Positions 12,722-23,838 of a DNA stretch of 64,000 bases are shown one piece after another. The stretch's first letter is position 1. Every line of letters begins with the position of its first letter. Source of the DNA: Eublepharis macularius (Eukaryota; Chordata; Lepidosauria; Squamata; Eublepharidae); the NCBI RefSeq assembly GCF_028583425.1, contig NC_072790.1, forward strand, positions 154,250,397 through 154,314,396, written 5' to 3'. The position numbers and the translations under genes are program-made. The notes below the pieces were generated by a model. The model was not told the origin of the DNA, did not search any database, and worked only from the letters and a program-made list of their open reading frames with translations.

Positions 12722-13727
12722 TCCCCTAGAGCTGTCAGAAATCCATTCAGATGCATCTACTCTGGCATCATATCATTTGAATAGATTCCATCACCTATGC
12801 AGAGTCTTGGTGTCCTTGTAAGTATAAACTTGAACTGATAATGATCTCTCCATACCAAAGGAGCAGACATCAATTTCTTCAACTTCAGATCACCTAAATC
12901 CTGCCCAGACCAAAACAGAAGATCAAAAATGTGACTTGCCTAATGTATGGGATCTTTTATTACTTGAGACCGGACCATAGCTCTCATGCAGGCCATTAAA
13001 TCCTGTGCCACTCCTGATGAGGCAGCCTCAGCATAAATGTTGCAGTTCCTCAGGACAACCAGACTAGAGGTCCTCAACACACATACCCTGAGACCACCTC
13101 TCCCAGCTCAGGCAAGGATACTGTTAGGCAGTGGGGTGGACAGTATACCATCAGAATCCCAATCCTGTCTCATGATCTAAACACTAGGTACGCTACCTCA
13201 AAAATCAGAAGTGTCCCAGATTGGGTATTGTGCTAGAGAGACAATGTCCCAACATACCACAATGACACCACCTTCCCGCCTGCCCAGCCTATGCTAATGC
13301 ATTACTGAGTACCCCAGGAGACACAGCTGAGAGAGATTAACCCCTCCCCTAACCAAGCTGGTTTTCAAGTTATCCCTCTCATCCATGATTCAATATTGGA
13401 TGGCTGCTGTTTTTTCTGTAACCAACCTGGTGTTTAACAGCAAGCTTTTTTACCCCAGTGGGTTGTTGATATGTTCACTAGTATTATGCTGACTGGAAGA
13501 AGAGTCAGAAGGGGTAACATCCTGCAAATGTCTGTCGTCCCTTCCCCTTACCTGGCTTGCTGTTCTCCTACCCCTACTCCACACACTATTGATTTTATCT
13601 CCCACTCCTTTCTGCCCCTCCCCAGCACATCACTCCTGCTAGCAGATGAGACAACCAAAAAACAGACAAACAGGATTCTTAATCTTTGGACAGTTGAGCC
13701 ACAAGTTAAGAGCCAAGAAAACAGAAA

Positions 13728-13812
13728 TATAGTGGCACCTTAAAGACTAACAACATTTATTCCAGTATAAGCCTTCATGAACAAAGCTCACTTCCAGGCC
13801 ATCTGGAATGAG
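13728..13812. mobile_element. Short Penelope-like terminal fragment
   Basis: The tract 'TAGTGGCACCTTAAAGACTAAC' and the following 'TTCATGAACAAAGCTCACTTC' correspond to the arm sequence of the elements at 48119-48360 and 58247-59223, here older and more diverged. Only about 85 bp is recognisable. Confidence 0.5.
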
Positions 13813-15343
13813 GAAGCAGGTAACTCAGCAGCAAGGTCTTAATACACAGCAGCTCAGTTAAGGGAACCTTGGGGATAGTGTGGGGTGTGACTTGAGGATC
13901 TACACAGGAGGAGGAATGAAATAAAATTGCTGCCCTTTTTCCATTAGAAAAAAATGACTTGATGCCCAGTTCCTGGTTTGTGGCTCCTCTAGTCTGTTAG
14001 ACATGATTTGATGCAACATTCAATACTAAGCAGGTTCTTTGTTCTCTCTCTTAATGAAATAGAAGAATGGGCTTCTGAATATTGCAGTATTTCAAAAAGG
14101 TGTCTAGAGCTGTTCCCTAAACAGAAGGACATATAGTTAGTGATTTATGGGAAACTAATTCATTCATGATTTTAAGTTTGTGGCACCTGACTCAGTAGGT
14201 AAAATAACTGCATTTAACTTCAGTACCTAATGACTGATCAGGCTATACTGGCTCAGATGCTTGGTTCACTGTTCAGTGATCTTAGTTCTCTGTCCATCAT
14301 ATCTTAACATCATCCTTTTTGACATTACATGATATGATGTGTAAATCAATCATATCATTGTTGACAAAGATGCAATGGTGTTTAGATATCAATTTTTCAT
14401 ATATTATTACTTCTAATTTTAAAAATCTGACATTGAAAGGACATGGTTTCGTATGAAAATCAAATTACAAAGATTCATTATGGGCCTAATTAGATGGATT
14501 TCTCAGCAGCCATATAGTGCTAATTACAGAACTTATTATCAAGAATGTTCTGTTGTCTATTACAGGAAGTAATTGTATCCTTAAGTCTATTAATTATATC
14601 TTATTTTTATTTTTATTTCTGGACTTTTTTCAAACTAAAAATATGAAGGGAAAGAGACTAGCAATTCATGATGAGCCATTTCAAATACATCATAGAACAA
14701 TTTCATTCATTAGGGAAGTGAAAGAATGCTAAGGAGATAAGTCAAATGGTATGTGTAGTGTATAAGCAGTAAATGCCAAAGGAAAGGAGCTTTGGTCTCT
14801 AAATGAACTGAGAAGAGTCAGGGAGATGTAGGAGGCTGTGGAAGTCTTTTGTACATTTCTTCCTACATAATACTTAACCAGGAACCAATTAAATACATTC
14901 AGGATCATAATATTTGCATACAGCAGCGATTACAGCACCTGTATTTTAGAATTACTTTATATCTCTTATATACTCTTTGCATTGAGCAGTTGGCACCAAA
15001 GTACTGCAAGAGAAATGAAGCTTGCAGAACAGAAATTTTCCACCACAACCCATGCAGGCCACTAATCCATTTTGGGGGCTCAGAGAGCCCTCATGAGCAG
15101 TGTGAGCAAAGTGGGGATCTTCATTGGGAGGAAAGAATGAGTAAGAATCCTCCCTGCTTCCCCAAAAGAAATATGATGCCCACTGGCTAAGCTGCAGTTA
15201 TACCAGCAGGAAAGTATTTGTGCATCTTATAATTCTGTTCCACAAGCTACAAGATTAGTGTATGTTGAAAAGCACTGTTCTTGCATTGTCTTCCTGGTTG
15301 TTTTCTGTCTTTGCAAGTGATGAATTAATTACATGTGTTGCAG

Positions 15344-15425
15344 GCTTAAAGAGGCTGAAGAAGTATGCCGACAGAAAAAGGGGAAATCAATTTACAATAT
15401 AAAACAAAAGCACGACTCTGGAATT
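15344..15425 (+). CDS. FMN2: FMN2 (formin-2) penultimate coding exon
   Basis: Formin-2 nucleates and elongates unbranched actin filaments, acting with Spire, profilin and the FH1/FH2 domains, notably in oocyte spindle positioning and vesicle transport. This 82-bp exon follows an acceptor ending TGTTGCAG and is followed by the donor GTAAGT. After one base completing a split codon it encodes 27 residues starting [15 protein letters not shown] and ending KHDSGI. These match the basic tail after the FH2 domain of FMN2. In FMN1/FMN2 this tail is the formin-Spire interaction (FSI) sequence that binds the Spire KIND domain. The frame leaves the exon in phase 0 and continues exactly in the exon at 33417. 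The codons are intact. FMN1 is the only serious alternative; the neighbouring GREM2 supports FMN2. Confidence 0.93.
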
Positions 15426-15617
15426 GTAAGTATAGTATGCTTATGATTTTGCTCCTGCTATGTTTGAGTAGTATATACCCTGTCCTTAGGTGATAAAAAA
15501 TCCTCTTTTCTTGCTCCTAGTGAGGTTGAAACTAGCTCTATAGTTATTTCCATCAAAAGTACAGAATGATCTTTTAACATAAATACTATTGAAATTACAG
15601 CTCCACTATACAGAATC

Positions 15618-15780
15618 TAGGGTTGCCAAGTTGGAAAATTCATGGGGAATTTGGGGTTGGAGCCTGGAGAAGGTGGAATTTAGGGAAGGGAAGGACCTCA
15701 GTGGGGTACAATTTCATAGAGTTCACCTTCCAAAGCAGCCACATTCTCCAGGGAAACCAACCTCTGTAGCTCTAGTTGTT
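15618..15780. mobile_element. hAT-type MITE ('gggttgccaag' family), partial
   Basis: It begins TAGGGTTGCCAAGTTGG and contains the tracts GGTTGGAGCCTGGAGA and GAAACCAACCTCTGTAGC typical of the family, which also occurs at 49700-49909 and in fragments at 5043 and 41034. The right terminal repeat is not preserved. Confidence 0.65.
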
Positions 15781-16689
15781 CTTTAGGCCCAGAGGCTGCT
15801 GTTCATGGTTGGTGAGCGCATACAGCAGTCTGATATGGTTGATTATACTCATTTCAGTAACCTATTGTTCCCAGCTAAGGAGACCAAATTTCTAAAACTA
15901 TCTGTTTCCTTTCATATGTCCTCATTTCAAACACATCAGTCTCATATCAAATAGCCCCTATATTTTTCGATTCTGTCTTTGCACCTATTTTATACATATG
16001 GAGGTAAGATGGTATAAAAGAAATTAAAAAATGACCAACAACATCAATTAGAAGAACCCAAACTGAAAACGGTGAAAACATACAAGAAAAAAAGAAAGAA
16101 ATGAAGATTTGCTTATCTCTGCTCCTAACACAAGGGAGAAGGAAGGTTTGCAGAACAAACAACCCCAGAATATGTTTCAGCTTTAAAATCTTGGGCTAGA
16201 TCCCATTGCCACAAACTGAAGGATTAGATTTGGCTCCACTCATGCAAGAGTAAGGGGGGATTTTACATAATTCCCCCTTGCTGTATGCCTGTGTGCCATG
16301 TGTCATATTGTTCAGAAGCAGTGTCTTTACAGCAGCCAGAGGCAGAGGAAAGAAGGGAAGGTTCACTTATGTGAAGTCAGGAATTTCACTCCAACCTCAC
16401 CACCACCACATTTGACTTTAGCAAATAAGTCCCAATTTTAGCATTTTTGGAAGTCAACACTTAGAAAAAAGCCTAGACCATACCATTTCCTGTGTAATTG
16501 TTCCTGTAGTTTAGGGGAAATTCAATTTAGTGATGATTTGCCATTTATTTATTTACAACATTTATATACCTCCTTTCTGCCAATTAGGGCCACTGCAGTG
16601 GCTGGTTTACAGAGGCTAGCTGTTCTGTCTACTTTTTTTCAGATAAGTGACTCTCCAGCATTATTATTTTAAATGCCAGGCAAATGACC

Positions 16690-16704
16690 TTTTTTTTTTT
16701 TTTT
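16690..16704. repeat. Poly(T) tract
   Basis: A run of 15 T lies at the left edge of an A/T-rich stretch. It could be the tail of a minus-strand retroelement. Confidence 0.7.
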
Positions 16705-16930
16705 GCATTTTTAGGTTTTGTTTTAAATTATTGTATTATAGAAAAATTAAAGGATAAAAAAGAAAGGGAAAAAAGATACATATAACTAATAGAGGCCTAG
16801 AGTGGCATATACAAAGTAATTTAAAAGAAAAAAAACTCACTCATATTAGTAGTCATTACAGTTTTTCCCCTACGACACTTCACTTTTCACATAAATCAGC
16901 TTGTGGTCTAATTAATTTCCTTTTTTTCTT

Positions 16931-16931
16931 A

Positions 16932-16962
<31 letters not shown>
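16931..16962. repeat. (ATAC)n microsatellite
   Basis: About eight tandem tetranucleotide units occur in T-rich surroundings. Confidence 0.9.
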
Positions 16963-16965
<3 letters not shown>

Positions 16966-17072
16966 AACATAATGTAATCATTAATTTATTTTTCTTTTCC
17001 AGTCACAGAGAGTCATCAAGGGCTTTCAATTTGCTATGTATACAAACTATCTTTTTATATCTTTTTATAAGT

Positions 17073-18190
17073 AGGGGTGTGCAGAGAGGAAATATTCAGT
17101 TATTTAGAATAACCCAAAACACGAAGCGGCAAGTTTGGGTTATCGGAATCGCTCCAGTATGCTTCTTAATGATTCGGAGCATACCGAAGTGATCTCCACC
17201 TCCACCCGAGCCCCCTTCCCCCAACCCCAACCCCAACCCCACTTACATTTTCTGAAGACCGGAGCAAGCGCTTCTGCTGCTGCCGGACCAGCAGGGCGGC
17301 AGGAAAAGCTGCAACCGGTGCCTCCGCCGCCCGTGCTGCTGCTTCAGCCTCCGCAGTGGACAGCAGAGTGGTAGTGAGCACCAGCGCCTGCACTGTCGGT
17401 GCTGCTACTTCGGCCTCTGTGGCAGCCAGCAGGGCAGCAGCAAATACTGGCACTGGCGCCTGCGCTGCCACTTCGGCCTCTGCGGCATCCGGCAAGTTAG
17501 CCAGTGCCTATGCTGCCTGCGTCACCATTTTGGCCTCCACAGCAGCCAGCAAGGTGGCAGCAAACGCCTGTGCCGCTTGCGCTACCGCTTCGGCCTCCAC
17601 GGTAGCTGGCAGTATAGCAGGGAAGGCTGCAGCCGGTGCCTCCGCTGCCCGCGCTGCCACTTCAACCTCCACAGCGGCCGGCAAGGCAGCACGGAAGGTC
17701 GCTGCTTCCACCACCACCAGGTAAGTGAGGTGGTGGTGGGAGAGCAGATGCCCTTTTTAAAAGGCCCCGAAGCTTCCCAAAGCAATCCGAAAAACAATCA
17801 CCTCCAAGGCAGTGCTGCATCCTGCTAGGACTCAAGGTCACTACACCACTGTTTAAGTGCCTGAAGCCTCGCACTTCGTCTCCTTTCCTGTACAACAAGA
17901 CGCTGCCGCACCCTACACTACTTATCAGGTTCAGGGGAGCTGGGTGGGGATGTTGCCCTGGTCTCAACTGCTGGAGCAGGTAAGGGAACAGCTTCTGTCT
18001 CTGATTCTGTCCTGGATTCCTCAGCCTGCTCTGGCAAGGGTTCCTGCTGTTCCACTCCCTGCTGGTCCTCCACATGCCTGACTCCTGAGGAGCTTGGAAT
18101 ACACTCTCCCCTGTCGGACTCCACAAAGTCTTCATCCTCCAAGGAATCAGAGCCCACAACACATACTCTCTTCTTCTTCTCCCCTGTCAT
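17073..18190. mobile_element. hAT-like block with 60-bp minisatellite and acidic open frame
   Basis: The block opens with TAGGGGTGTGCAGAG, an hAT-like left terminus, but I found no matching right terminus, so it is probably truncated. From 17280 to 17720 a GC-rich tandem repeat with period 57-72 bp (markers 'TTCGGCCTCTG/TTCGGCCTCCAC' at about 17412, 17472, 17587, 17659) produces long Ala/Ser-rich frames on both strands. Beyond it a minus-strand frame at 17918-18190 starts MTGEKKKRVCVVGSDSLEDE and is rich in Glu, Ser and Pro. It may be the N-terminus of a transposon protein. I do not recognise its family. Confidence 0.45.
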
Positions 18191-20391
18191 ATTTCCCCCC
18201 GCATAGAACTCTAGTCCGAACTAAAAATTTATCTTTCAAATACACATTAACCACCCAAAATAATAGAACAATACTTTTATCCCCCCTTTCTAATATTTCT
18301 TATCTTTAATTTGCAAACCTTTAATCATTTTTAAAGCATGTATCCTCATATTTTTATTGGAAATTCTCTTTAAAGAATTTTACAAAGTAAATTTGTGGCC
18401 CCTTTATTTTCCCTTCATCCCTTATTTATTTATTCCCAACCTTCTTTTTTCACGTCTTCATGACTTTTCTAATCTTTATCTTCTTCCCCTTCTGGTCCAG
18501 AATAGTCTTCTTTCTTCCCAGTCTTTCAACTCTTTGCCACCTAAATTGTGACTTCTCTTATCAATTTATTTTTTTATTATTATTGTGTATTTCATGACCA
18601 CATTTAGGTTGCCAATCTAGTGTGAACTTTATATATTTCAACTTCACAATGGGATTAACTATCTGATGTAAACTTTGAACAGTCTTCCATTCTTTAGGTA
18701 TATATTCCATTGTTCTTTTTTTTTACTTAGTCCCATAAATCAAATTCCTTCTCTGTTCAGCTCCAATAAAATCCAATTATGTAGATGTAATTAAAGTCCA
18801 ATTTCATATTGTTTTTACGGTGTTATCTCTCATAGATCCAGAAATTAATATTATTAAGCCAGAGTTCTATTGCCAAAAGCATAGAATAATTTCAGAAGGA
18901 AAAAACAAATGAAGAGATTCAGGGACTTCTCAGGAAGACTTGTTATTATTCTGTTGGCTTATCTTCCAAGGCTGTTCTTCGCACTACATTCCAGCTTCAC
19001 ATGCCAGACTGTTTGTCTTACTAGGTCATAAAAAAGAAACATAGGCCTCCACCAACATAGCAAAAAGTCACTCTATGCCTGTTTGAAACTTTCTTTTTCC
19101 AATATAAATAAAGCAAGTTCCTGTGAGTATATCCATTCCTTTTAATTCTTATTTTTCAACATATAAGACACATCCAAGTTGGATAAGAGTTAAGCAAGAG
19201 ACATTTTCTCACCGAGCTGAATAAACCATTCTGTATCACAGGTTCCAAACTGTAGTTAAGAGGACAAAGAAATTGATTAGTAGATAAGATTGAGAGGGGT
19301 CGTCCTTTGCTCCAGCACAGCTTTCAATGATATTTCATTCCCTGTCCTTAGCACTTCAACATCGGACACTGCCCCAACATGGTCCAGGCAGTAAATCTTC
19401 CATCAAACTCACCAAATGAGGCACAAATGGGTATCTTCGATTATTCTCTTATCAAGAATGACAAAATGCTGGAGACAAACTCTCTAGCCACAAAAATCCC
19501 AGCTGTGTGTCTCTTCCACAGAGTGGGAGCATCAGGACGCCATAGCCTCCTGAAAGGGCGGGGTTTACTTTCGATCTTATGAGCTAGTTTGACAGCCAAA
19601 CTCTCCAATTTAAATGTATTACAATCTTATTCTGGTTTTAAAATAAGTTTTAAAAAATCTCTGATTTATTGCCAGTCCATTCTGTTTTTCTGCCCATTAT
19701 ACCTGTTTTACATTTCTACAGGCACTTGAATTTAATTTTAAGCATGTTTTATAAGATCTTGGGACTCTTTTCATCATGTATCTCATGTTGTGAAGGGTAC
19801 TGGTTCAGACCTGTTGAGTCACAGCAGCAGCAGAAGAATCTGTTAATATTGTTTAAGAAATCAGTACTTTTCTGAAGATCTCAGTAAATGAATATCTTTA
19901 AAAGTTCCAGCAAGTTTAGCAGATAATTTTTCTATAATGAGGAACTAAGAGTCACGATAATTAGCAGTTCTAAGTGACATTGTCAGTTCCTTGATAATGT
20001 CTAGACATTAGCCATCCATCTCAAGAGAATATTTTGTAACTTTACTTGTCATAAGAACCTGACATACAGTATTTTCTATAGTAGTCTATGGAGTGAAAAA
20101 TGCTCTGCATGTAAGTGACCTGTGCACATCTTTTCAGTCAGATCAGGTAAGTATTACAAAGATTTGTATAGGCGGTATTCAGAATGGCAATACTTCTGTA
20201 TGCAGATTCTCATATACAGTTCCTGGTGGAATGGAATTATACATCATTCGTGTTCAGGATCATGACTGAAGTTGCTATGCTTCAGGAATTAAACAGCTTC
20301 AAAAAACTGTTTTTCATAGGTTTCATTCTTCAGTAGAGGGCATTAGATTCAGATGCTTCCAGAATTCTCATCTGAATTGCCAGATTTTGGG

Positions 20392-20399
20392 GTTCTAAT
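20392..20399. other. Left 8-bp target-site duplication of the 9-kb hAT
   Basis: The octamer GTTCTAAT directly precedes the TAGACATGGGC terminus and is repeated perfectly at 29430-29437 after the right terminus. Confidence 0.95.
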
Positions 20400-20639
20400 T
20401 AGACATGGGCATGAACCAAAAAAAATTAACGAACCAGTGGATCGTGGTTTGGTGCAGACCACAATTCCGAATTAGCAAACCGCAATGAACATCTCCCATT
20501 GCCGACCCGGATCGTGGTTCGTGGAGGACAAAGAGGGGCCCACCGGTGTACCCAGCGATACAGGAATGGTGGCTGATGCCGGCAGCTGCCGGGCCTGGTG
20601 GGCACAGGGAGGAGGTGGGGGGTCTGGCCGCTCACTGGT

Positions 20640-22200
20640 GGCACCCCCCATGTGCCCGCCCACCAGGCCAAAGTGGAGTGCCTTGGTATTCCCAGTGAGG
20701 GCAGGAACATGGTTGAGGCTGGCGGCCACCGAGCCTGGTGGGCACGGGGAGGCAGCGATGAGCCACCTCCCCTTTAGGGTGCAGGGGGTCTGGCCGCTCG
20801 CCGGTGGCACCCCCATGTGCCCGCCTGACAGGCCAAAGAGGAGCATGTTGGTATTCCCAGCGTGGGTGGGAGAGGAGATGTCATTTGAATGGGGGCCTGA
20901 TCCCCCAGCAACTGAGGGTCCTCACCTGAGAGTCCCACTGAGGAACAGTGTGGCAGCAGCCGACAGCACCCACCTTCCTGCCTTGCCGGAACGGATGGGA
21001 GGGAGAGGAGATGTCATTTGGAGGGGAAGTGGGAAGATCCACCAACAGCCACGAGGCCTCCTCCAAAGCTCCCACTGAGCTACTCTGTGGTGGCAGCCAA
21101 CAGTACCCACCTTCCTGCCTTGCAAGAAAGGATGGGAGGGAGAGGACCTGTCATGTGGGGGGTAAGTGGGAAGATCCCCCTGCAACCGCCAGTCCAAAGT
21201 GGAGCGCGCTGGTATTCCCGGTGCAGGCCAGAAGGAGGGTGATGATGGTGGCTGCTGGGCCTGGCAGGCACAGGGAGGCAGTGACGAGCCACCTCCCCTT
21301 TAGGGGGCGGGGGTCTGGCCACTTGCCAGCGGCACCCCCATGTGCCTGCCCAACAGGCCAAAGAGGAGTGCGCTGGTATTCCTGGCGTGGGAGGGAGAGG
21401 ACATGTCATTCGGACGGAGGCCTGATCCCCCAGCAAGTGAGGGTCCTCACCGAGGGTCCCACTGAGGAACAGTGCGGCAGCAGCTGACAGCACCCACCTT
21501 CCTGCCTTGCCGGAACGGATGGGAGGGAGAGGAGATATCATTTGGAGGGGAAGTGGGAAGATCCACCAACAGCCGCGAGGCCTCCTCCGAAGCTCCCACT
21601 GAGCTACTCTGTGGCAGCAGCCAACAGTACCCACCTTCCTGCCTTGCCAGAAAGGATGGGAGGGAGAGGACCTGTCATGTGGGGGGTAAGTGGGAAGATC
21701 CCGCTGCAACCGCCAGTCCAAAGTGGAGCGTGCTGGTATTCCCGGTGCATGCTGGAAGGAGGGTGATGACGGTGGCTGCCGGGCCTGGCAAGCATGGGGA
21801 GGTGGCAATGAGCCACCTCCCCTTTAGGGGGTGGGGGTTCTGGCTGCTCGCCGGCGGCACCCCCCATGTGCCCGCCCGACAGGCCAAAGAGGAGTCTGCT
21901 GGTATTCCCAGCATAGGTGGGAGAGGACATGTCATTCAGATGGGGGCCTGATCCCCCAGCAAGTGAGGGTCCTCACCCGAGGGTCCCACTGAGGAACAGT
22001 GTGGCAGCAGCCAACAGCACCCACCTTCCTGCCTTTCCGGAAAGGCCGGGAGGGAGAGGAGATGTCATTTGGAGGGGAAGTGGGAAGATCCACCAACAGC
22101 CACGAGGCATCCTCCGAAGCTCCCACTGAGCTACTCTTGGCAGCAGCCAACAGTACCCACCTTCCTGCCTTCCCAGAAAGGACGGGAGGGAGAGGAGATG
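20640..22200. repeat. Tandem triplication, about 526-bp unit, inside the hAT
   Basis: The anchor GCCTGATCCCCCAGCAA recurs at 20895, 21420 and 21946, giving steps of 525 and 526 bp. Long shared stretches surround each anchor, including 'CCACCTTCCTGCCTTGCC' and 'GGAGAGGAGAT.TCATTTGGAG'. Each unit itself contains two diverged half-units around the 'CACCCACCTTCCTGCC' motif. The long open frames on both strands here simply reflect the repeat. Confidence 0.9.
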
Positions 22201-22642
22201 TCATTTCAAGGGGTCGGAGTACTCCACAGAGGGACATGTCAAAAGAGGGTCTGTGAAGTCGGAAGATCCTAACAGCCACGAGGCCTCCTCCGAGGATCCC
22301 ACTGAGGAACTCTGCAGCAGCAGCCAGCATCAACCACCTTCTTGCCTTTGTGGAAAGGATGGAATAGGACAGGACTGGAGAGGTTGTTGGGAGGGGACTG
22401 AGTGTTCCGCAGAGGGCGAGGTGAGAAGAGGGACAGTGTACTTGTGTTGGAGATGAGGGCTGAGCCCGAGGCTTCCTGGCCGCATTGCGCAGCAGGACCG
22501 GGACGGAGGCATCCCACATCCACTCTGAAGGAGTGCACGGACTGCTGTGCCAGAGGCTTGCCCGCTCCCCCTGTGTCACAGTGGAGGCTGTCGCCAGCAT
22601 CACTCACCTTCCTTCCTTCGCAGAAAGAATGTGACTCATCAT

Positions 22643-23330
22643 GGTGGCATTACCCATTCACCCCTACCCAGAGACGACCGCTGCTGCTGTTGGCAGGAGC
22701 CACTGTGACGTGCAATTTTATGCGCAACAGCAGTTGATCTGTCCCTCGTGTCCAAAGCTGAAGCATCATACAGCACCCCCGTCCAGCCTTCATGGAAAGG
22801 GTGTGAGGACAAGGGACCTGCTCAGAGGGGGCAGCAGGTGCCCATGGAAAGGGGGGGTACCGTGTGGTGCCATGCTAACACCAGTAACAGCAGCAGAGCT
22901 GCTCCTCGTGGCAGAAAGCGGCATCAGCTCGCAGCACCACACTTTCCTGCCTTCATGGAAAGAACATGACTGGTCATAGTGGCATTACCCATTCACTCCT
23001 GCCCAGAGGGGACAGCTGCTGCTGTTGGCAGGGGCCACCGTGACGTACAATCTTATGTGCAACAATAGTTGATCTGTCCCTTGTGGCCCAAAGCTGAAGC
23101 ATCATACAGCACCCACCGTCCAGCCTTCACGGAAAGGGTGTGAGGGACCCATTCCCCCCTGCTCAGAGGGGGCAGCAGGTGTCCATGGAAAGGGGTGGTA
23201 CTGTGCAGCGCCACACTAACACCAGCAACAGCTCTTGAGCTGCCCCTCGTGCAGAAAAGCAGCAGTGGCAGACCTCAACCATCTTCCTGCCTTCGCGGAA
23301 AGGACACGTGACTAGTCATGGGTCCCATTC
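22643..23330. repeat. Duplicated block, about 340-bp unit, inside the hAT
   Basis: CATTACCCATTCAC recurs at 22643 and about 22983, each followed by the shared tracts 'GCTGCTGCTGTTGGCAGG', 'CAGTTGATCTGTCCC' or a close variant, and 'CCAGCCTTCA.GGAAAGGG'. A third, more diverged unit may extend to 23560. It lies between the triplicated block and the transposase remnant. Confidence 0.75.
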
Positions 23331-23838
23331 CCCCCATGCACAGAGAGGACAGCAAGTACACATGGATAGGGGTGCACCGTGCAGCTCAAACCTGTCAAGC
23401 TCAGCGCGAGCTGCTGAGCTGCCCATGGTGGTCCAAAGTGGCGGCAACAGACAACACCCACCTTGTTGCCCTCATGGAAAGGGTGGGAGAGAGACACTCC
23501 CCCCTGCTCAGAGGGGACAGCAGGTGCCCATGGAAAAGGGAGGTTCCACACAGTGCCACGCTCACATCAGCAACACAGCCGAGCTGTTCCTCTTGGCCAG
23601 AAGCAGCAGCATCTGGCAGCACAGCACCTTCCTGCCCTCACAGAAAGGACGGGATGGAAAGAAAGGAGAGGTTGGGAGGCATCTGAGCAGATCCGGAGAG
23701 GGAGAGGTGTGAAGACGGAAGGGGAACTTGACAGGGAGAGGAGGGCAAAGGGTCACCATCCATGGAAGCAGCCCCAAGAACTGAGGGAGGCTTGAGCCTG
23801 CTGTGGACGAGCTGGGCTGGCTACCACCCCAGGGTGGC

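Larger units (their letters stand above)
11535..13430 (-). mobile_element. L2-type LINE remnant on the minus strand, with nested inserts
   Basis: On the minus strand a decayed LINE runs from about 13430 down to 11535. The apurinic endonuclease region is recognisable around 13070-12840 (a leucine-rich 'VVLRNCNIYAEAASSG' segment corresponding to GDFNIH of intact elements, later 'WRDHYQ' for the SDH motif). The reverse transcriptase follows, with FSSSFDTIDH at 12100-12200 and the catalytic YADDTQ at about 11940-11960. Frameshifts and stops break the frame. A SINE (12470-12721) sits between endonuclease and reverse transcriptase, and a Penelope-like terminus (11695-11905) lies in the 3' portion. 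Clade assignment is by resemblance only. Confidence 0.75.
1..15343 (+). other. FMN2: FMN2 intron (portion upstream of the penultimate coding exon)
   Basis: This stretch lies before the penultimate FMN2 exon and is read as intron. The exon at its end begins with the third base of a split codon, so the preceding exon ends in phase 2. I looked for an exon encoding the end of the FH2 domain and saw none, so that exon probably lies left of the window. The stretch holds the repeats listed separately (1118-1510, 3386-3617, 5775-6277, 7197-7736, 8748-9795, 11535-13430). In 1-1109, 1519-3385, 3618-5040, 6278-7196, 9800-11530 and 13815-15343 I see AT-rich sequence with only short, unconvincing open frames. 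GC-richer pieces at 7740-8420 and 10190-10830 look repeat-derived but I cannot assign them. Confidence 0.75.

Noticed and set aside
20485..22729. Long open frames (up to 242 codons) between 20485 and 22729
   Set aside because: They follow the tandemly repeated GC-rich blocks, occur on both strands and have no motif.
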